From: Acidobacteriota bacterium | GTDB taxonomy: Bacteria > Acidobacteriota > Vicinamibacteria > Vicinamibacterales > UBA2999 | NCBI GenBank assembly: GCA_020851565.1 | Contig: JADZCN010000128.1 | Coordinates: 1 to 32,377, forward strand | Direction: 5' to 3' | DNA: 32,377 bases | Part shown: piece after piece, positions 15,459-23,927 of the stretch | Position numbering within the stretch: position 1 is the first letter of the stretch | Layout: every line of letters begins with the position of its first letter | Translations under genes and position numbers: made by a program | The notes under the pieces: model-generated | What the model saw: the letters and a program-made list of their open reading frames with translations, nothing else | Told to the model about the DNA's origin: nothing | Database searches by the model: none

Positions 15459-16856
15459 GTGAACGTCTACGTCGTGTTGCTCGTGGCCTACGCGGTCGTC
15501 CTGACCGGCGTGGGCCTGTGGATTGCGCGCCTCGTCCGTGGCAGCAGCGACTTCTTCGTCGCGGGTCGGTCGCTCACGGCGCCGCTGCTCTTCTCGACGG
15601 TCCTGGCCTCGAACATCGGGGCGGGGTCCACGGTCGGCGCGGCCGGGCTCGCCTACGGCGATGGCATCAGCGCCTGGTGGTGGAACGGCTCGGCCGCCAT
15701 CGGCTCGATCGCCCTCGCGTGGTGGGTGGGGCCCCGCATCTGGAGCCTGGCGGAGCGGCACGGCTTCTACACGGTCGGCGACTTCCTCGAGCACCGGTAC
15801 GGCCGGCCGGTGCGGGGCGTGGTGTCGGCGCTCATCTGGGTCGGCACGCTGGCCATCCTCGCAGGACAGCTCATCGCTGGCGCCGCCGTGCTCGAGGTCG
15901 TGGCGGGCGTGCCGCGGGCGTGGGGGACGGCCATCGGCGCCGCGGCCATGCTGGTGTATTTCGTCGCCGGCGGCCTGCTGAGCTCGGCGTGGGTGAACGC
16001 CGTGCAGCTGGTCGTGCTGCTGGTCGGCCTGCTCGTCGCGGTGCCCATGGTCCTCTCGAAGGCCGGCGGGCTCGCGGGCATTGCGGCGGCTGCACCGCCG
16101 CACTACTGGGACTTCTGGCACACGACGGGCCCCGGCTCGGGGATCACGCTGCTGGCGATGCTGGGCCCCGCGTTCATCATCTCACCGGGACTGCTCCAGA
16201 AGGTCTATGGCGCTCAGAACCCGCGCGCGGTCCGCGCCGGCGTGGGGGTGCAGGCCCTGGCGCTGGGGCTGTTCGCCTTCATTCCCGTGCTGCTCGGCAT
16301 GTCGGCGCGCGTGATAGCGCCGGACGTGGTGAGCCCGAACCTGGTGCTCCCCACCGTGCTCGTCGAGGCGCTGCCCGTCTGGTTGGGCGCCCTGGCCCTG
16401 GCGGCCGTGTTCTCGGCCGAGGTCAGCACGTGCGACGCCATTCTCTTCATGCTGGCGACGTCGCTGTCGCAGGATTTGTATCGGCAGTTCGTGAACCCGA
16501 AGGCCGACGACCGTACGATCCTGCTGGTGGCCCGACTGGCCGCCGTCGCGGGCGGCGCCATCGGTGTCGTACTCGCCATCCAGCTGCCGACGGTCATCGG
16601 CGCGCTCAGCATCTTCTACACGCTGCTGGGCGTGAGCCTCTTCGTGCCGGTCCTGGCGGGCCTGTACGTCCGGCGCGCCGGCATGCCCGAGGCGCTTGCC
16701 GCCATCGTGGCCGGCGTGTCGTTCGTGCTGGCCGTGCAGTTCTCGGGGCAGGCGGGTCGCGCGGTGTGGACCAACCCGAACGTGGGAGGATTGACAGCGG
16801 CTGCGCTGGCGTTCCTGGCCGTGATGGCGGTGAGAGGGATGAAGCAGAGGCGATGA
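15459..16856 (+). CDS. Sodium:solute symporter (SSS family)
   Basis: A 465-residue polytopic membrane protein with about 13 hydrophobic helices. It opens with NVYVVLLVAYAVVLTGVGLWIA, then the SSS hallmarks SSDFFVAGRSLT (about 26-37), the AGLAYGDGISAWWWN helix (about 63-77) and RHGFYTVGDFLEHRYGR (about 103-119). These match the Na+-coupled LeuT-fold symporters that carry sugars, amino acids, short organic acids or vitamins. The substrate cannot be read from sequence; co-transcription with a P1 peptidase hints at amino acids or small peptides. The start is GTG 15459, six bases after the peptidase stop. Confidence 0.92.
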   Translation: MNVYVVLLVAYAVVLTGVGLWIARLVRGSSDFFVAGRSLTAPLLFSTVLASNIGAGSTVGAAGLAYGDGISAWWWNGSAAIGSIALAWWVGPRIWSLAERHGFYTVGDFLEHRYGRPVRGVVSALIWVGTLAILAGQLIAGAAVLEVVAGVPRAWGTAIGAAAMLVYFVAGGLLSSAWVNAVQLVVLLVGLLVAVPMVLSKAGGLAGIAAAAPPHYWDFWHTTGPGSGITLLAMLGPAFIISPGLLQKVYGAQNPRAVRAGVGVQALALGLFAFIPVLLGMSARVIAPDVVSPNLVLPTVLVEALPVWLGALALAAVFSAEVSTCDAILFMLATSLSQDLYRQFVNPKADDRTILLVARLAAVAGGAIGVVLAIQLPTVIGALSIFYTLLGVSLFVPVLAGLYVRRAGMPEALAAIVAGVSFVLAVQFSGQAGRAVWTNPNVGGLTAAALAFLAVMAVRGMKQRR

Positions 16857-16880
16857 CGCGCCGGATGTCGCGGAGGGAAC

Positions 16881-17045
16881 GATCCGCAGAACGCGCAGAT
16901 CACGCGGATGGGATCCGGGGGAGCCCGGTGGCCGTCCCTCGGCCAGGTTGAGGACGGTCGGGCTTCCGCCCGCCGGCCTCCTTCAATCCGCGCAATCCGC
17001 GTAATCTGCGGATCAACCAGATCCCAAATCCGCGCAATCCATCAA
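16881..17045. repeat. CGCAGATCACGCGGAT word array with inverted arms
   Basis: The left arm carries CGCAGATCACGCGGAT (16894-16909) within GATCCGCAGAACGCG..., and the right arm carries its complement ATCCGCGTAATCTGCG (16995-17010) with one difference in 16. Related words (AATCCGCGCAATCC) repeat on the right arm at 16984-16998 and 17029-17042. Between the arms lies a GC-rich element with CGGGCTTCCGCCCGCCGG (about 16951-16970). The array fills the gap between the symporter and the SDR start, leaving about 14 bases before GTG 17059. Confidence 0.75.
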
Positions 17046-17058
17046 GGGAATCACGCAC

Positions 17059-17844
17059 GTGGACATGTTCAGGCTCGACGGGAAGTTCGTGGCAGTCGTA
17101 GGCGCCGGCAGTGGCATCGGCGAGAGCGTGGCTCTGGCGGCGGGCGCGCAAGGGGCCCACGTGACCTGCCTTGACCTCAATGCCGGGAGTGCCGCGGCGG
17201 TCGCGGAGAGGATCACGGCTGCTGGGGGGAAGGCCGCGGCCGGCCTGCTGGATCTCGGCGACGAGGCCCAGATCATCGCTGTCTTCGATGGCCTGGCGCA
17301 GAAGCACGGCCGGTTCGACGGGCTGGTCTGCACGCCGGCGATCAACGTGCGGAAGCCCATTCTCAAGTACACCCTGGCGGAGTTCGACAAGGTCGTGGGC
17401 CTGAACCTGCGTGGCAACTTCGCCGCGCTGATGACGGCGGGCCGCATCATGACGGCGCAGAAGTCCGGCAGCATCGTGCTCTTTTCCTCCATCCGCTCGG
17501 TTGCCACCGAGCCCGGGCAGTCGGTGTACTCGATGACCAAGGCGGGCATCGTGCAGCTGGCCCGGACCGCGGCCGTCGAATGGGGCCCGCTCGGCGTGCG
17601 CGTGAATGCCGTTGGGCCCGGGGTGGTGGAGACGCCGCTGACGGCGCCCATCAAGGCCAACGCCGAGTGGTACAGCGCGTACGCCATGAAGACCCCGCTG
17701 CAGCGCTGGGCCCAGCCGGCCGAGATGGCCGGCCCCACGGTGTTCCTGCTCTCGGATGCGGCCAGCTACGTGACCGGGACCATCATCTACGCCGACGGCG
17801 GCTGGCTGGCAGCCGACGGCCGCTTCACGCCGCCGGGGATGTAG
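17059..17844 (+). CDS. SDR-family oxidoreductase (atypical, NNAG motif replaced)
   Basis: A 261-residue short-chain dehydrogenase/reductase. The cofactor loop GAGSGIGE is at 15-22, followed by CLDLN with an Asp at the end of strand 2, which favours NAD. Catalytic Ser144, Tyr157 and Lys161 are present (SSIRSVAT...YSMTK). The usual NNAG on strand 4 reads CTPAINV (91-97), an unusual replacement. The C-terminus ends TGTIIYADGGWLAADGRFTPP. It is encoded three bases upstream of tartrate/D-malate dehydrogenase, so it probably oxidises a hydroxy acid or sugar-acid intermediate of the same pathway. GTG 17059 and ATG 17065 are both possible starts. Confidence 0.9.
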   Translation: MDMFRLDGKFVAVVGAGSGIGESVALAAGAQGAHVTCLDLNAGSAAAVAERITAAGGKAAAGLLDLGDEAQIIAVFDGLAQKHGRFDGLVCTPAINVRKPILKYTLAEFDKVVGLNLRGNFAALMTAGRIMTAQKSGSIVLFSSIRSVATEPGQSVYSMTKAGIVQLARTAAVEWGPLGVRVNAVGPGVVETPLTAPIKANAEWYSAYAMKTPLQRWAQPAEMAGPTVFLLSDAASYVTGTIIYADGGWLAADGRFTPPGM

Positions 17845-17847
17845 GCC

Positions 17848-18912
17848 ATGGCTGGTCCGCGATACCGCATTGCGGTCATCCCCGGAGACGGGATCGGCCA
17901 GGAGGTCACGCCCGCGGCACTGGACGTGCTGGGCGTGGTGGCCCGCCGAGCGGGACTCACGCTCGAGACGGTCGAGCATCCCTGGGGGTGCGACTACTAC
18001 CGCGAGACGGGCCGCATGATGGCGCCCGATGCGCTCGAGCGGCTCCGCGAGGCCGATGCCATCTACCTCGGCGCCATCGGCCATCCGTCGGTGCCGGACC
18101 ACGTCTCGGTGTGGGAGCTCATCCTGCCGATCCGGCAGCGCTTCGAGCAGTACGTGAACCTGCGGCCGATGCGCCTCCTGCCCGGCGTATCCTGCCCGCT
18201 GGCCGGCCGGGGCCCCGCCGACATCGACATGGTGTGCGTCCGCGAGAACAGCGAGGGCGAGTACGCCGGCGTCGGCGGGCGCGTCCACCGCGGCACACCG
18301 CACGAGGTGGCCGAGCAGACCGGCGTCTTCACGCGTGCCGGCATCGAGCGGGTGGTCCGCTACGCCTTTCGCCTCGCACAGTCGCGCCCGCGGAGAATGC
18401 TGGCGAGCGCCACGAAGTCGAACGCCCTGCAGCACTCGATGGTGCTGTGGGACGAGGTGGTCGAGCAGCTCGCGCCGGAGTACCCGGATGTGGCCGTCCG
18501 GAAGTACCATGTGGACGCGCTGGCGGCCCGCATGGTGACGCATCCGCAGACGCTCGACGTGATGGTGGCGTCCAACCTGTTCGGCGACATCCTGACCGAC
18601 CTGGGCGCGGCGGTGTCGGGAAGCCTTGGCGTCGCGCCCGGCGCGAACCTGAACCCCGAGCGCGCACACCCGTCGATGTTCGAGCCCATTCACGGGTCGG
18701 CCCCGGACATCGCCGGCAAGGGCATCGCCAACCCAGTTGGCGCCATCTGGGCCGGCGCCTTGATGCTGGATCACCTGGGACACCGGGATCTGCACGATCG
18801 GGTGGTGGGCGCCATCGAGCAGGTGCTGTCGGCCGCGGTGGTACGGACGCCGGATCTCGGCGGCACGGCGACGACGCGGGACATGATGCAAGCCATCGTT
18901 GCAGCCGTCTGA
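17848..18912 (+). CDS. Tartrate dehydrogenase/decarboxylase / D-malate dehydrogenase family
   Basis: A 354-residue metal- and NAD-dependent beta-decarboxylating dehydrogenase. It has IPGDGIGQEV at 11-20, the Lys190 region ATKSNALQ, and the family signature NLFGDILTDLGAAVSGSLG (243-261) with metal-binding Asp247 and Asp251. HGSAPDIAGKGIANP closes the cofactor site (282-296). The stretch WGCDYYRETGRMM (46-58) and PDHVSVWELILPIRQRFEQYVNLRP (83-107) are diagnostic of the tartrate/D-malate branch rather than isopropylmalate or isocitrate dehydrogenase. Length is normal. With the preceding SDR it forms a two-gene catabolic operon for a hydroxy-dicarboxylic acid, feeding pyruvate or a related keto acid to central metabolism; the precise substrate is uncertain. 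Confidence 0.9.
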   Translation: MAGPRYRIAVIPGDGIGQEVTPAALDVLGVVARRAGLTLETVEHPWGCDYYRETGRMMAPDALERLREADAIYLGAIGHPSVPDHVSVWELILPIRQRFEQYVNLRPMRLLPGVSCPLAGRGPADIDMVCVRENSEGEYAGVGGRVHRGTPHEVAEQTGVFTRAGIERVVRYAFRLAQSRPRRMLASATKSNALQHSMVLWDEVVEQLAPEYPDVAVRKYHVDALAARMVTHPQTLDVMVASNLFGDILTDLGAAVSGSLGVAPGANLNPERAHPSMFEPIHGSAPDIAGKGIANPVGAIWAGALMLDHLGHRDLHDRVVGAIEQVLSAAVVRTPDLGGTATTRDMMQAIVAAV

Positions 18913-18939
18913 TAGGCTCGCGATGAGAGAACGGAACTC

Positions 18940-18945
18940 AAGGAG
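18940..18945 (+). promoter_or_regulatory. Strong ribosome binding site for the TonB receptor
   Basis: AAGGAG lies six bases before ATG 18952 and sets that start. It is one of only a few textbook Shine-Dalgarno sites in the window, in contrast to the apparently leaderless genes. Confidence 0.7.
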
Positions 18946-18951
18946 TCGATA

Positions 18952-21900
18952 ATGACGCGAAGGTTGTTGGCGTGTGCGGGCCTGGCGCTGCTGGCCCTTG
19001 TTCTACCCTCACCGGCATGGGCCCAGGCGACGGGCCAGATCAATGGCGTGGTCACGGACACCTCGGGCGGCGTGCTGCCCGGCGTGACCATCGAGGTCAC
19101 CAACCGCGCCACCGGCGCGATGCGGACGGCCGTGACCGGCGCAGACGGGTTGTTCACGGTCCCGCTGGTCCAGCCCGGTGACTACGACGTGAAGGCGACC
19201 CTGTCGGGCTTCCGCACCGCCCTGCGCGAGAACGTCCGCGTGACCGTCGCGGAAACGGCGCGCGTCACCTTCGAGATGGAGGTGGGCCAGCTCACCGAGA
19301 CCATCACGGTGACGGCGGATGCCACCCTGGTGGAAACCAGCAACGCCACCCACGGCATCGTCATCACCGAGGACAAGGTGGTGGACCTGCCGCTGAACGG
19401 CCGCAACTTCACGCAGCTCGGCACGCTCATCCCCGGCGTCGTGGCGCCGCCCTCGGGGCTCGGCGGCCAGTCGGGCGATGCCACGCCGGGCGGTTTCGGC
19501 AACGTGACCGGCGGCTTCAACGTCAATGGCATGCGGAACCAGTCCAACAACTTCCTGCTGGATGGCGCCACCAACAACGACACGTTCAACACGGGCTTCG
19601 TGCTGCGGCCGCCCCCGGACGCCATCGAGGAGTTCAAGATTCTCACGCACGCGTTCGGCGCGGAGTACGGCCGCAACGCCGGCTCGGTGGTCAACGTGGT
19701 GACCAAGTCGGGCAGCAACACGGTGTCGGGCGCGCTGTGGGAATTCAACCGCGACGATGCGTTGATGACGCGGAACTATTTCGCGCCGGCCACCCAGGCC
19801 AAGCCGGAACTGAAGCAGAACCAGTTCGGTGGGGCGCTGGGCGGTCCCCTCGTCCGGAACAGACTGTTCGGTTTCGGGTATTACGAGGGGTACCGCAACG
19901 ACAGCGGCATCACGAACAACGTGGTCGTGCTCTCGGAGGCGCAGCGGCGCGGTGATTTCTCGGCCATCTCCACGCCCATCCGCGACCCGCTGACGGGCCA
20001 GCCGTTCCCCGGCAACGTCATCCCGGCCAACCGCATCTCCCCGATTGCCTCGCGGCTGCTGAGCGACTTCGTGCCCCTGCCGAACTCGGCGGGGAACCGC
20101 TACATCGTGTCGCCCACGGTGAACGACGTGCGCGACCAGTTCGGCCTGCGCTTCGACTACCAGCTGGGGAGCAACCAGTCGCTGTTGGGCCGCTACATGC
20201 GGAGTGACACGGAGCGCACGACGCCGCGCGTGATCGCCGCGGTGGACCAGAAATCGCTGGCGACCCTGCAGGACTTCATGGTGTCGCACAACTACGTCAT
20301 CAGCAACAACGTGATCAACCAGGCGCGCTTCTCCATCAACCGCATCACGGCGAACCCGGCGGTGACGAGCGGACTCACGCCGCTCGAGTACGGCATCAAC
20401 CTGGCCAGCACGAACCCGGCGGCGGTCGGCCTCCCGTCGTTCGCCATCCAGGGCTTGTTCGGCGGCGGCACCTCGGCCCTGGGCGATCCGCAGCAGCCGT
20501 TCGTGGACCGGACGAACCATGTCTGGCAGGTGGCCAACGACCTCACCTGGATCCGCGGGCGGCACTCGATGAAGGCCGGCCTCGACGTCCGCCGGGAGGC
20601 GATGACGATCGCCTTCATCAACCGTCCGAACGGCGACCTCACCTTCAGTGGCGGGATCACCGGAAACGCGGCGGCCGACTTCCTGCTCGGCCTGCCCGCG
20701 CAGGTGCGCGCGACCACCACGCAGGCCATCCAGGACGGCTACGGCTGGCTCTTCGCCGGCTACGTCCAGGACGAGTTCCGCGTGACGCCGAGCCTGACGC
20801 TCAACTTCGGCCTGCGCTACGAGCTGCCCACCCCGTTCATCGACAAGAACGACGCCATCACGGGCTTCCGGACCGGCGTGCAGTCGCAGGTGTATCCGAA
20901 CGCGCCCGCGGGCCTCGTCTATCCGGGCGACCCGGGCGTGCCGCGCGGCGTCGTGCCGACCGACAAGAACAACTTCGCGCCCCGGTTCTCGATGGCGTGG
21001 GATCCGTTCGGCGACGGCAAGACGAGCATCCGCTCTGCCTTCGGCGTGTTCTACGACGCGCTGGCCGGCCAGGGCGACTTCTTCCAGAGCGGCGTGCTGT
21101 CGCCGCCGTTCACCCCGCTGGTCGAGCTGAACACGCCGACGCCCATTACCCTGGCCGACCCGCTGGCCGCGGTGGCCGGGCCGCCGAACCCGTTCCCGCC
21201 GAACCTCACCATCATCGGCTGGGGCGACCAGTTCAAGTCGCCGTATGCCTACCACTTCAACGTCGGCGTGCAGCGCCAGCTCGGATCACGGATCGGGACC
21301 GAAGTGGCCTACGTGGGCTCACGCGGGTTCAACCTGCCGATCTTCATGGAGGTGAACCCCGGCGTCTACGTGCCTGGCCAGACCGCTCGCGGCGCCCGCC
21401 TCATGCCGGCGTTCTCACTGGTGCGACCCACGTTCTCGGCCGCGAAGTCGTGGTTCGACTCGCTGCAGGCCAGCGTGCGCATGCTGCCGACGCGCGGGCT
21501 GAACTTCCTGGCGTCGTACACGCTGGGCAAGGCCACCGACCATGTCTCCGGCCTGAACATCGGCGGCGAGGCGCGCCCGGTCCTGCCGGTCGTGCAGGGT
21601 GACGAGGCCAGCCTCGAGCGCGCGCTCGAGTATGAGAAGGGGCCGGCGCTCTTCGACGCGCGGCATCGCTTCGTCCTCAGCTTCGGCTACGAGTTGCCGC
21701 GGCTCGAGGACAAGGGTGCGCTCCTGCGCTATGTCGCCGGCGGGTGGCAGCTGAACGGCATCTACCAGGCGCAGAGCGGCTTCCCGTTCTCGGTCACGAT
21801 GGGCTCGGTGCTCGACATCCGGTACATGACGAACCGGCCGGATGTGACCTGCGATCCGAACAACGGGCCCAAGACCACACAGCAATACTTCGACACCAGC

Positions 21901-22182
21901 TGCTTCACGCCGCTCACGCTGGCGCAGACGGGCGAGCGACCGGGCAACGCGGGCCGCAACAGCGTGCGCGGGCCCGGCTACCAGCGGACGGACCTGTCGA
22001 TCTTCAAGAACTTCGACTTCGCGAACCGTCACCGCATCCAGGTGCGCGTCGAGACGTTCAACCTGTTCAACCAGGAGCGGTTCGGCCAGCCGGCCGGCGT
22101 CTTCGGCGCGGCGAACTTCGGGCAGATCACGACGTCCGAGGACGGGCGCGTGATGCAGCTGGCGATCAAGTACAGCTTCTAG
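18952..22182 (+). CDS. TonB-dependent receptor with carboxypeptidase-regulatory-like domain (Oar type)
   Basis: A 1076-residue outer membrane protein. The signal peptide is 1-24 (LLACAGLALLALVLPSPAWA). A carboxypeptidase-regulatory-like beta-sandwich follows (about 28-122: INGVVTDTSGGVLPGVTIEVTN ... DGLFTV), then a plug domain (about 135-245, with LPLNGRNFTQL and GRNAGSVVNVVTKSGSN) and a 22-stranded barrel to the C-terminus, which ends in aromatic Phe (LAIKYSF). This Oar-like architecture is strongly expanded in Acidobacteriota and is used for uptake of large substrates, often oligosaccharides or peptides, with energy from TonB-ExbBD. No SusD-like partner is present. The stop TAG is followed two bases later by the GGGTGC array. 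Confidence 0.95.
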   Translation: MTRRLLACAGLALLALVLPSPAWAQATGQINGVVTDTSGGVLPGVTIEVTNRATGAMRTAVTGADGLFTVPLVQPGDYDVKATLSGFRTALRENVRVTVAETARVTFEMEVGQLTETITVTADATLVETSNATHGIVITEDKVVDLPLNGRNFTQLGTLIPGVVAPPSGLGGQSGDATPGGFGNVTGGFNVNGMRNQSNNFLLDGATNNDTFNTGFVLRPPPDAIEEFKILTHAFGAEYGRNAGSVVNVVTKSGSNTVSGALWEFNRDDALMTRNYFAPATQAKPELKQNQFGGALGGPLVRNRLFGFGYYEGYRNDSGITNNVVVLSEAQRRGDFSAISTPIRDPLTGQPFPGNVIPANRISPIASRLLSDFVPLPNSAGNRYIVSPTVNDVRDQFGLRFDYQLGSNQSLLGRYMRSDTERTTPRVIAAVDQKSLATLQDFMVSHNYVISNNVINQARFSINRITANPAVTSGLTPLEYGINLASTNPAAVGLPSFAIQGLFGGGTSALGDPQQPFVDRTNHVWQVANDLTWIRGRHSMKAGLDVRREAMTIAFINRPNGDLTFSGGITGNAAADFLLGLPAQVRATTTQAIQDGYGWLFAGYVQDEFRVTPSLTLNFGLRYELPTPFIDKNDAITGFRTGVQSQVYPNAPAGLVYPGDPGVPRGVVPTDKNNFAPRFSMAWDPFGDGKTSIRSAFGVFYDALAGQGDFFQSGVLSPPFTPLVELNTPTPITLADPLAAVAGPPNPFPPNLTIIGWGDQFKSPYAYHFNVGVQRQLGSRIGTEVAYVGSRGFNLPIFMEVNPGVYVPGQTARGARLMPAFSLVRPTFSAAKSWFDSLQASVRMLPTRGLNFLASYTLGKATDHVSGLNIGGEARPVLPVVQGDEASLERALEYEKGPALFDARHRFVLSFGYELPRLEDKGALLRYVAGGWQLNGIYQAQSGFPFSVTMGSVLDIRYMTNRPDVTCDPNNGPKTTQQYFDTSCFTPLTLAQTGERPGNAGRNSVRGPGYQRTDLSIFKNFDFANRHRIQVRVETFNLFNQERFGQPAGVFGAANFGQITTSEDGRVMQLAIKYSF

Positions 22183-22183
22183 C

Positions 22184-22304
22184 AGGGTGCGGGGTGCAGG
22201 GGTGCAAAGGTGCACGGGTGCCGGGTGCACCTGGCACCTCTGCACCGCGCACGCCTGCACCGCGCACCCCTGCACCCATGCACCCTTGCACCCCTGCACC
22301 TGCG
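22184..22304. repeat. GGGTGC array (copy 2) forming a long inverted repeat
   Basis: The left arm (22184-22231) repeats GGGTGC; the right arm (22233-22304) repeats TGCACC and GCACCC. Bases 22193-22221 pair with 22272-22300 at 27 of 29 positions. It begins right after the TonB receptor stop. Its right arm contains the start codon of phoD (22278-22280) and its first residues. The same word appears at 10380-10432. Confidence 0.88.
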
Positions 22305-23846
22305 ACGCTTCCTTCCCGCCGCCAATTCCTCGAGCGGACCTTCGGTGCCGCCCTCGTCGCGCAGGCGCCCGGCGTGATCACCTCGGACCGCGTGCGGCCG
22401 CGCATCGACTACGGCGTGGCCGCAGGCGACATCGCGCCCGGCCGCGCCATTGTCTGGGCGCACGTGGACCGGCCGTCGCGGATGGTGGTGGAGTACGCCA
22501 CGACCGAGTCGTTTGCCAACGCGAGGAGGGTGACGGGCCCTGCCGCCACGCCAGACTCCGGTCTGACCGCCCGCGTCTCTATCGGCGATCTGCCGGCCGG
22601 CCAGACCGTCTTCTATCGTGTCCGTTTTGAGGATCCCTCGGACCCGCGCATCGTCAGCGCGCCGGAGGTGGGACGCTTCCGGACCGCTCCTGGTCCGGGG
22701 CGGCCCGTTCGCATCGCCTGGTCCGCCGACACCTGCGGCCAGGGTTGGGGCATCGACACCGCGCGAGGCGGCATGCGCCTCTTCGAGACGATGCGCGCCG
22801 CGGATCCCGACCTGTTCCTCAACGTCGGCGATACCATCTACGCGGACCAGCCCCTGCGCGAGACCGTCACGCTCGAGGACGGCAGCCTCTGGCGCAACCT
22901 GGTGACGCCGTCGAAGGCGAAAGTGGCGGAGACGCTGGACGAGTTTCGCGGCTGTCACCTCTACAACCGCCTGGACGAGCACTATCGCCGTTTCTCCGCC
23001 GAGGTCGGCCAGGTGGCGATGTGGGACGACCACGAGGTGCGCGACAACTGGTACCCGACGCAGCTGCTGGGCGAGCGCGCGCCGTACCAGGAGAAGCGCG
23101 TGGCGGTGCTCGCGGCCCGCGCGCGACAGGCCTTCCTCGAGCACTACCCGATCGCGCTGGCCTCACAGGGCGAGACGCGCATCTATCGCACCGCACCGTA
23201 CGGCCCGCTCGTCGAGGTCTTCGCGCTCGACATGCGCAGCTACCGCGGTCCGAACAGCGAGAACCGCCAGACCGCGATGAGCCCCGACGCGGCGTTCCTG
23301 GGCGCGGAGCAGGTGCGCTGGCTGGCCGACGCGCTGGCGAAGTCCGAGGCGACGTGGAAGGTCGTCGCCGCCGACATGCCGCTGGGACTCGTTGTGGGCC
23401 ATCAGCCCGGGTTCCACGAGGCCGTCGCCAACGGCGACGGCGGGCCGCCGCTCGGGCGTGAGCTGGAGATCGCCGGGCTGCTCAGGACCCTCAAGGAGCG
23501 CCGCGTGCGCAACGTGGTGTGGGTGACCGCGGATGTGCACTACTGCGCCGCGCACCACTACGACCCCGCACGCGCGAAGGCGCCCGACTTCGACCCGTTC
23601 TGGGAGTTCGTCGCCGGCCCCGCGCACGCGGGCACGTTCGCGCCGCCGCCGCTCGACGCCACGTTCGGTCCGGAAGTTCGCTTCTCCGGTGTCCCCGGGG
23701 ACCTGCCGCCGAACCGTCCACCGAGTGCCGGGTTGCAGTTCTTCGGCCTGCTCGAAGCGGACCCGACGGCAAGGGTCCTCACGGTGTCCCTGGTCAACAC
23801 CGCCGGCACGCGAATCTACTCGACAGAACTCCAACCCGTGTCCTGA
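22278..23846 (+). CDS. phoD: PhoD-like alkaline phosphatase/phosphodiesterase, Tat-exported
   Basis: A 522-residue metallophosphoesterase. A twin-arginine signal is visible as SRRQFL at 13-18 followed by a short hydrophobic region. An N-terminal fibronectin-like PhoD_N domain covers about 40-140. The catalytic core has Asp151 (SADTC), Asp185 and Asp190 in VGDTIYAD, WDDHEVRDNW (249-258), ALDMRSYRGP and DVHYCAAHHYD, the metal ligands of PhoD enzymes that release phosphate from phosphomono- and diesters with Fe/Ca cofactors. ATG 22278 is the only standard start before the RR motif, and its first 12 codons (MHPCTPAPATLP) come from the repeat array. No Shine-Dalgarno is seen. It may be co-transcribed with the TonB receptor, suggesting phosphorus or carbon scavenging. 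Confidence 0.9.
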   Translation: MHPCTPAPATLPSRRQFLERTFGAALVAQAPGVITSDRVRPRIDYGVAAGDIAPGRAIVWAHVDRPSRMVVEYATTESFANARRVTGPAATPDSGLTARVSIGDLPAGQTVFYRVRFEDPSDPRIVSAPEVGRFRTAPGPGRPVRIAWSADTCGQGWGIDTARGGMRLFETMRAADPDLFLNVGDTIYADQPLRETVTLEDGSLWRNLVTPSKAKVAETLDEFRGCHLYNRLDEHYRRFSAEVGQVAMWDDHEVRDNWYPTQLLGERAPYQEKRVAVLAARARQAFLEHYPIALASQGETRIYRTAPYGPLVEVFALDMRSYRGPNSENRQTAMSPDAAFLGAEQVRWLADALAKSEATWKVVAADMPLGLVVGHQPGFHEAVANGDGGPPLGRELEIAGLLRTLKERRVRNVVWVTADVHYCAAHHYDPARAKAPDFDPFWEFVAGPAHAGTFAPPPLDATFGPEVRFSGVPGDLPPNRPPSAGLQFFGLLEADPTARVLTVSLVNTAGTRIYSTELQPVS

Positions 23847-23898
23847 CCGACCCGGTTCCCGACCCTTCGAACGCGAGCGCGAGGTTTCGCCCGTTTTT

Positions 23899-23918
23899 CG
23901 TGTAGCATCGTCTACACG
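23899..23918. promoter_or_regulatory. Inverted repeat overlapping the mrfAB promoter
   Basis: CGTGTAG (23899-23905), six bases, then CTACACG (23912-23918) is a perfect 7-bp inverted repeat. A -10-like TAGCAT (23903-23908) lies inside it, 19 bases before the ATG at 23928. It may be an operator that controls the repair operon, or an incidental hairpin in the leader. A T-run (23894-23898) lies just upstream. Confidence 0.45.
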
Positions 23919-23927
23919 CGATTACCC

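Noticed and set aside
4793..23916. One shared PadR regulon linking the 4793 and 23901 palindromes
   Set aside because: Half-sites match but centre spacing differs by one base, which usually prevents binding by the same rigid dimer; kept only as a minor remark.
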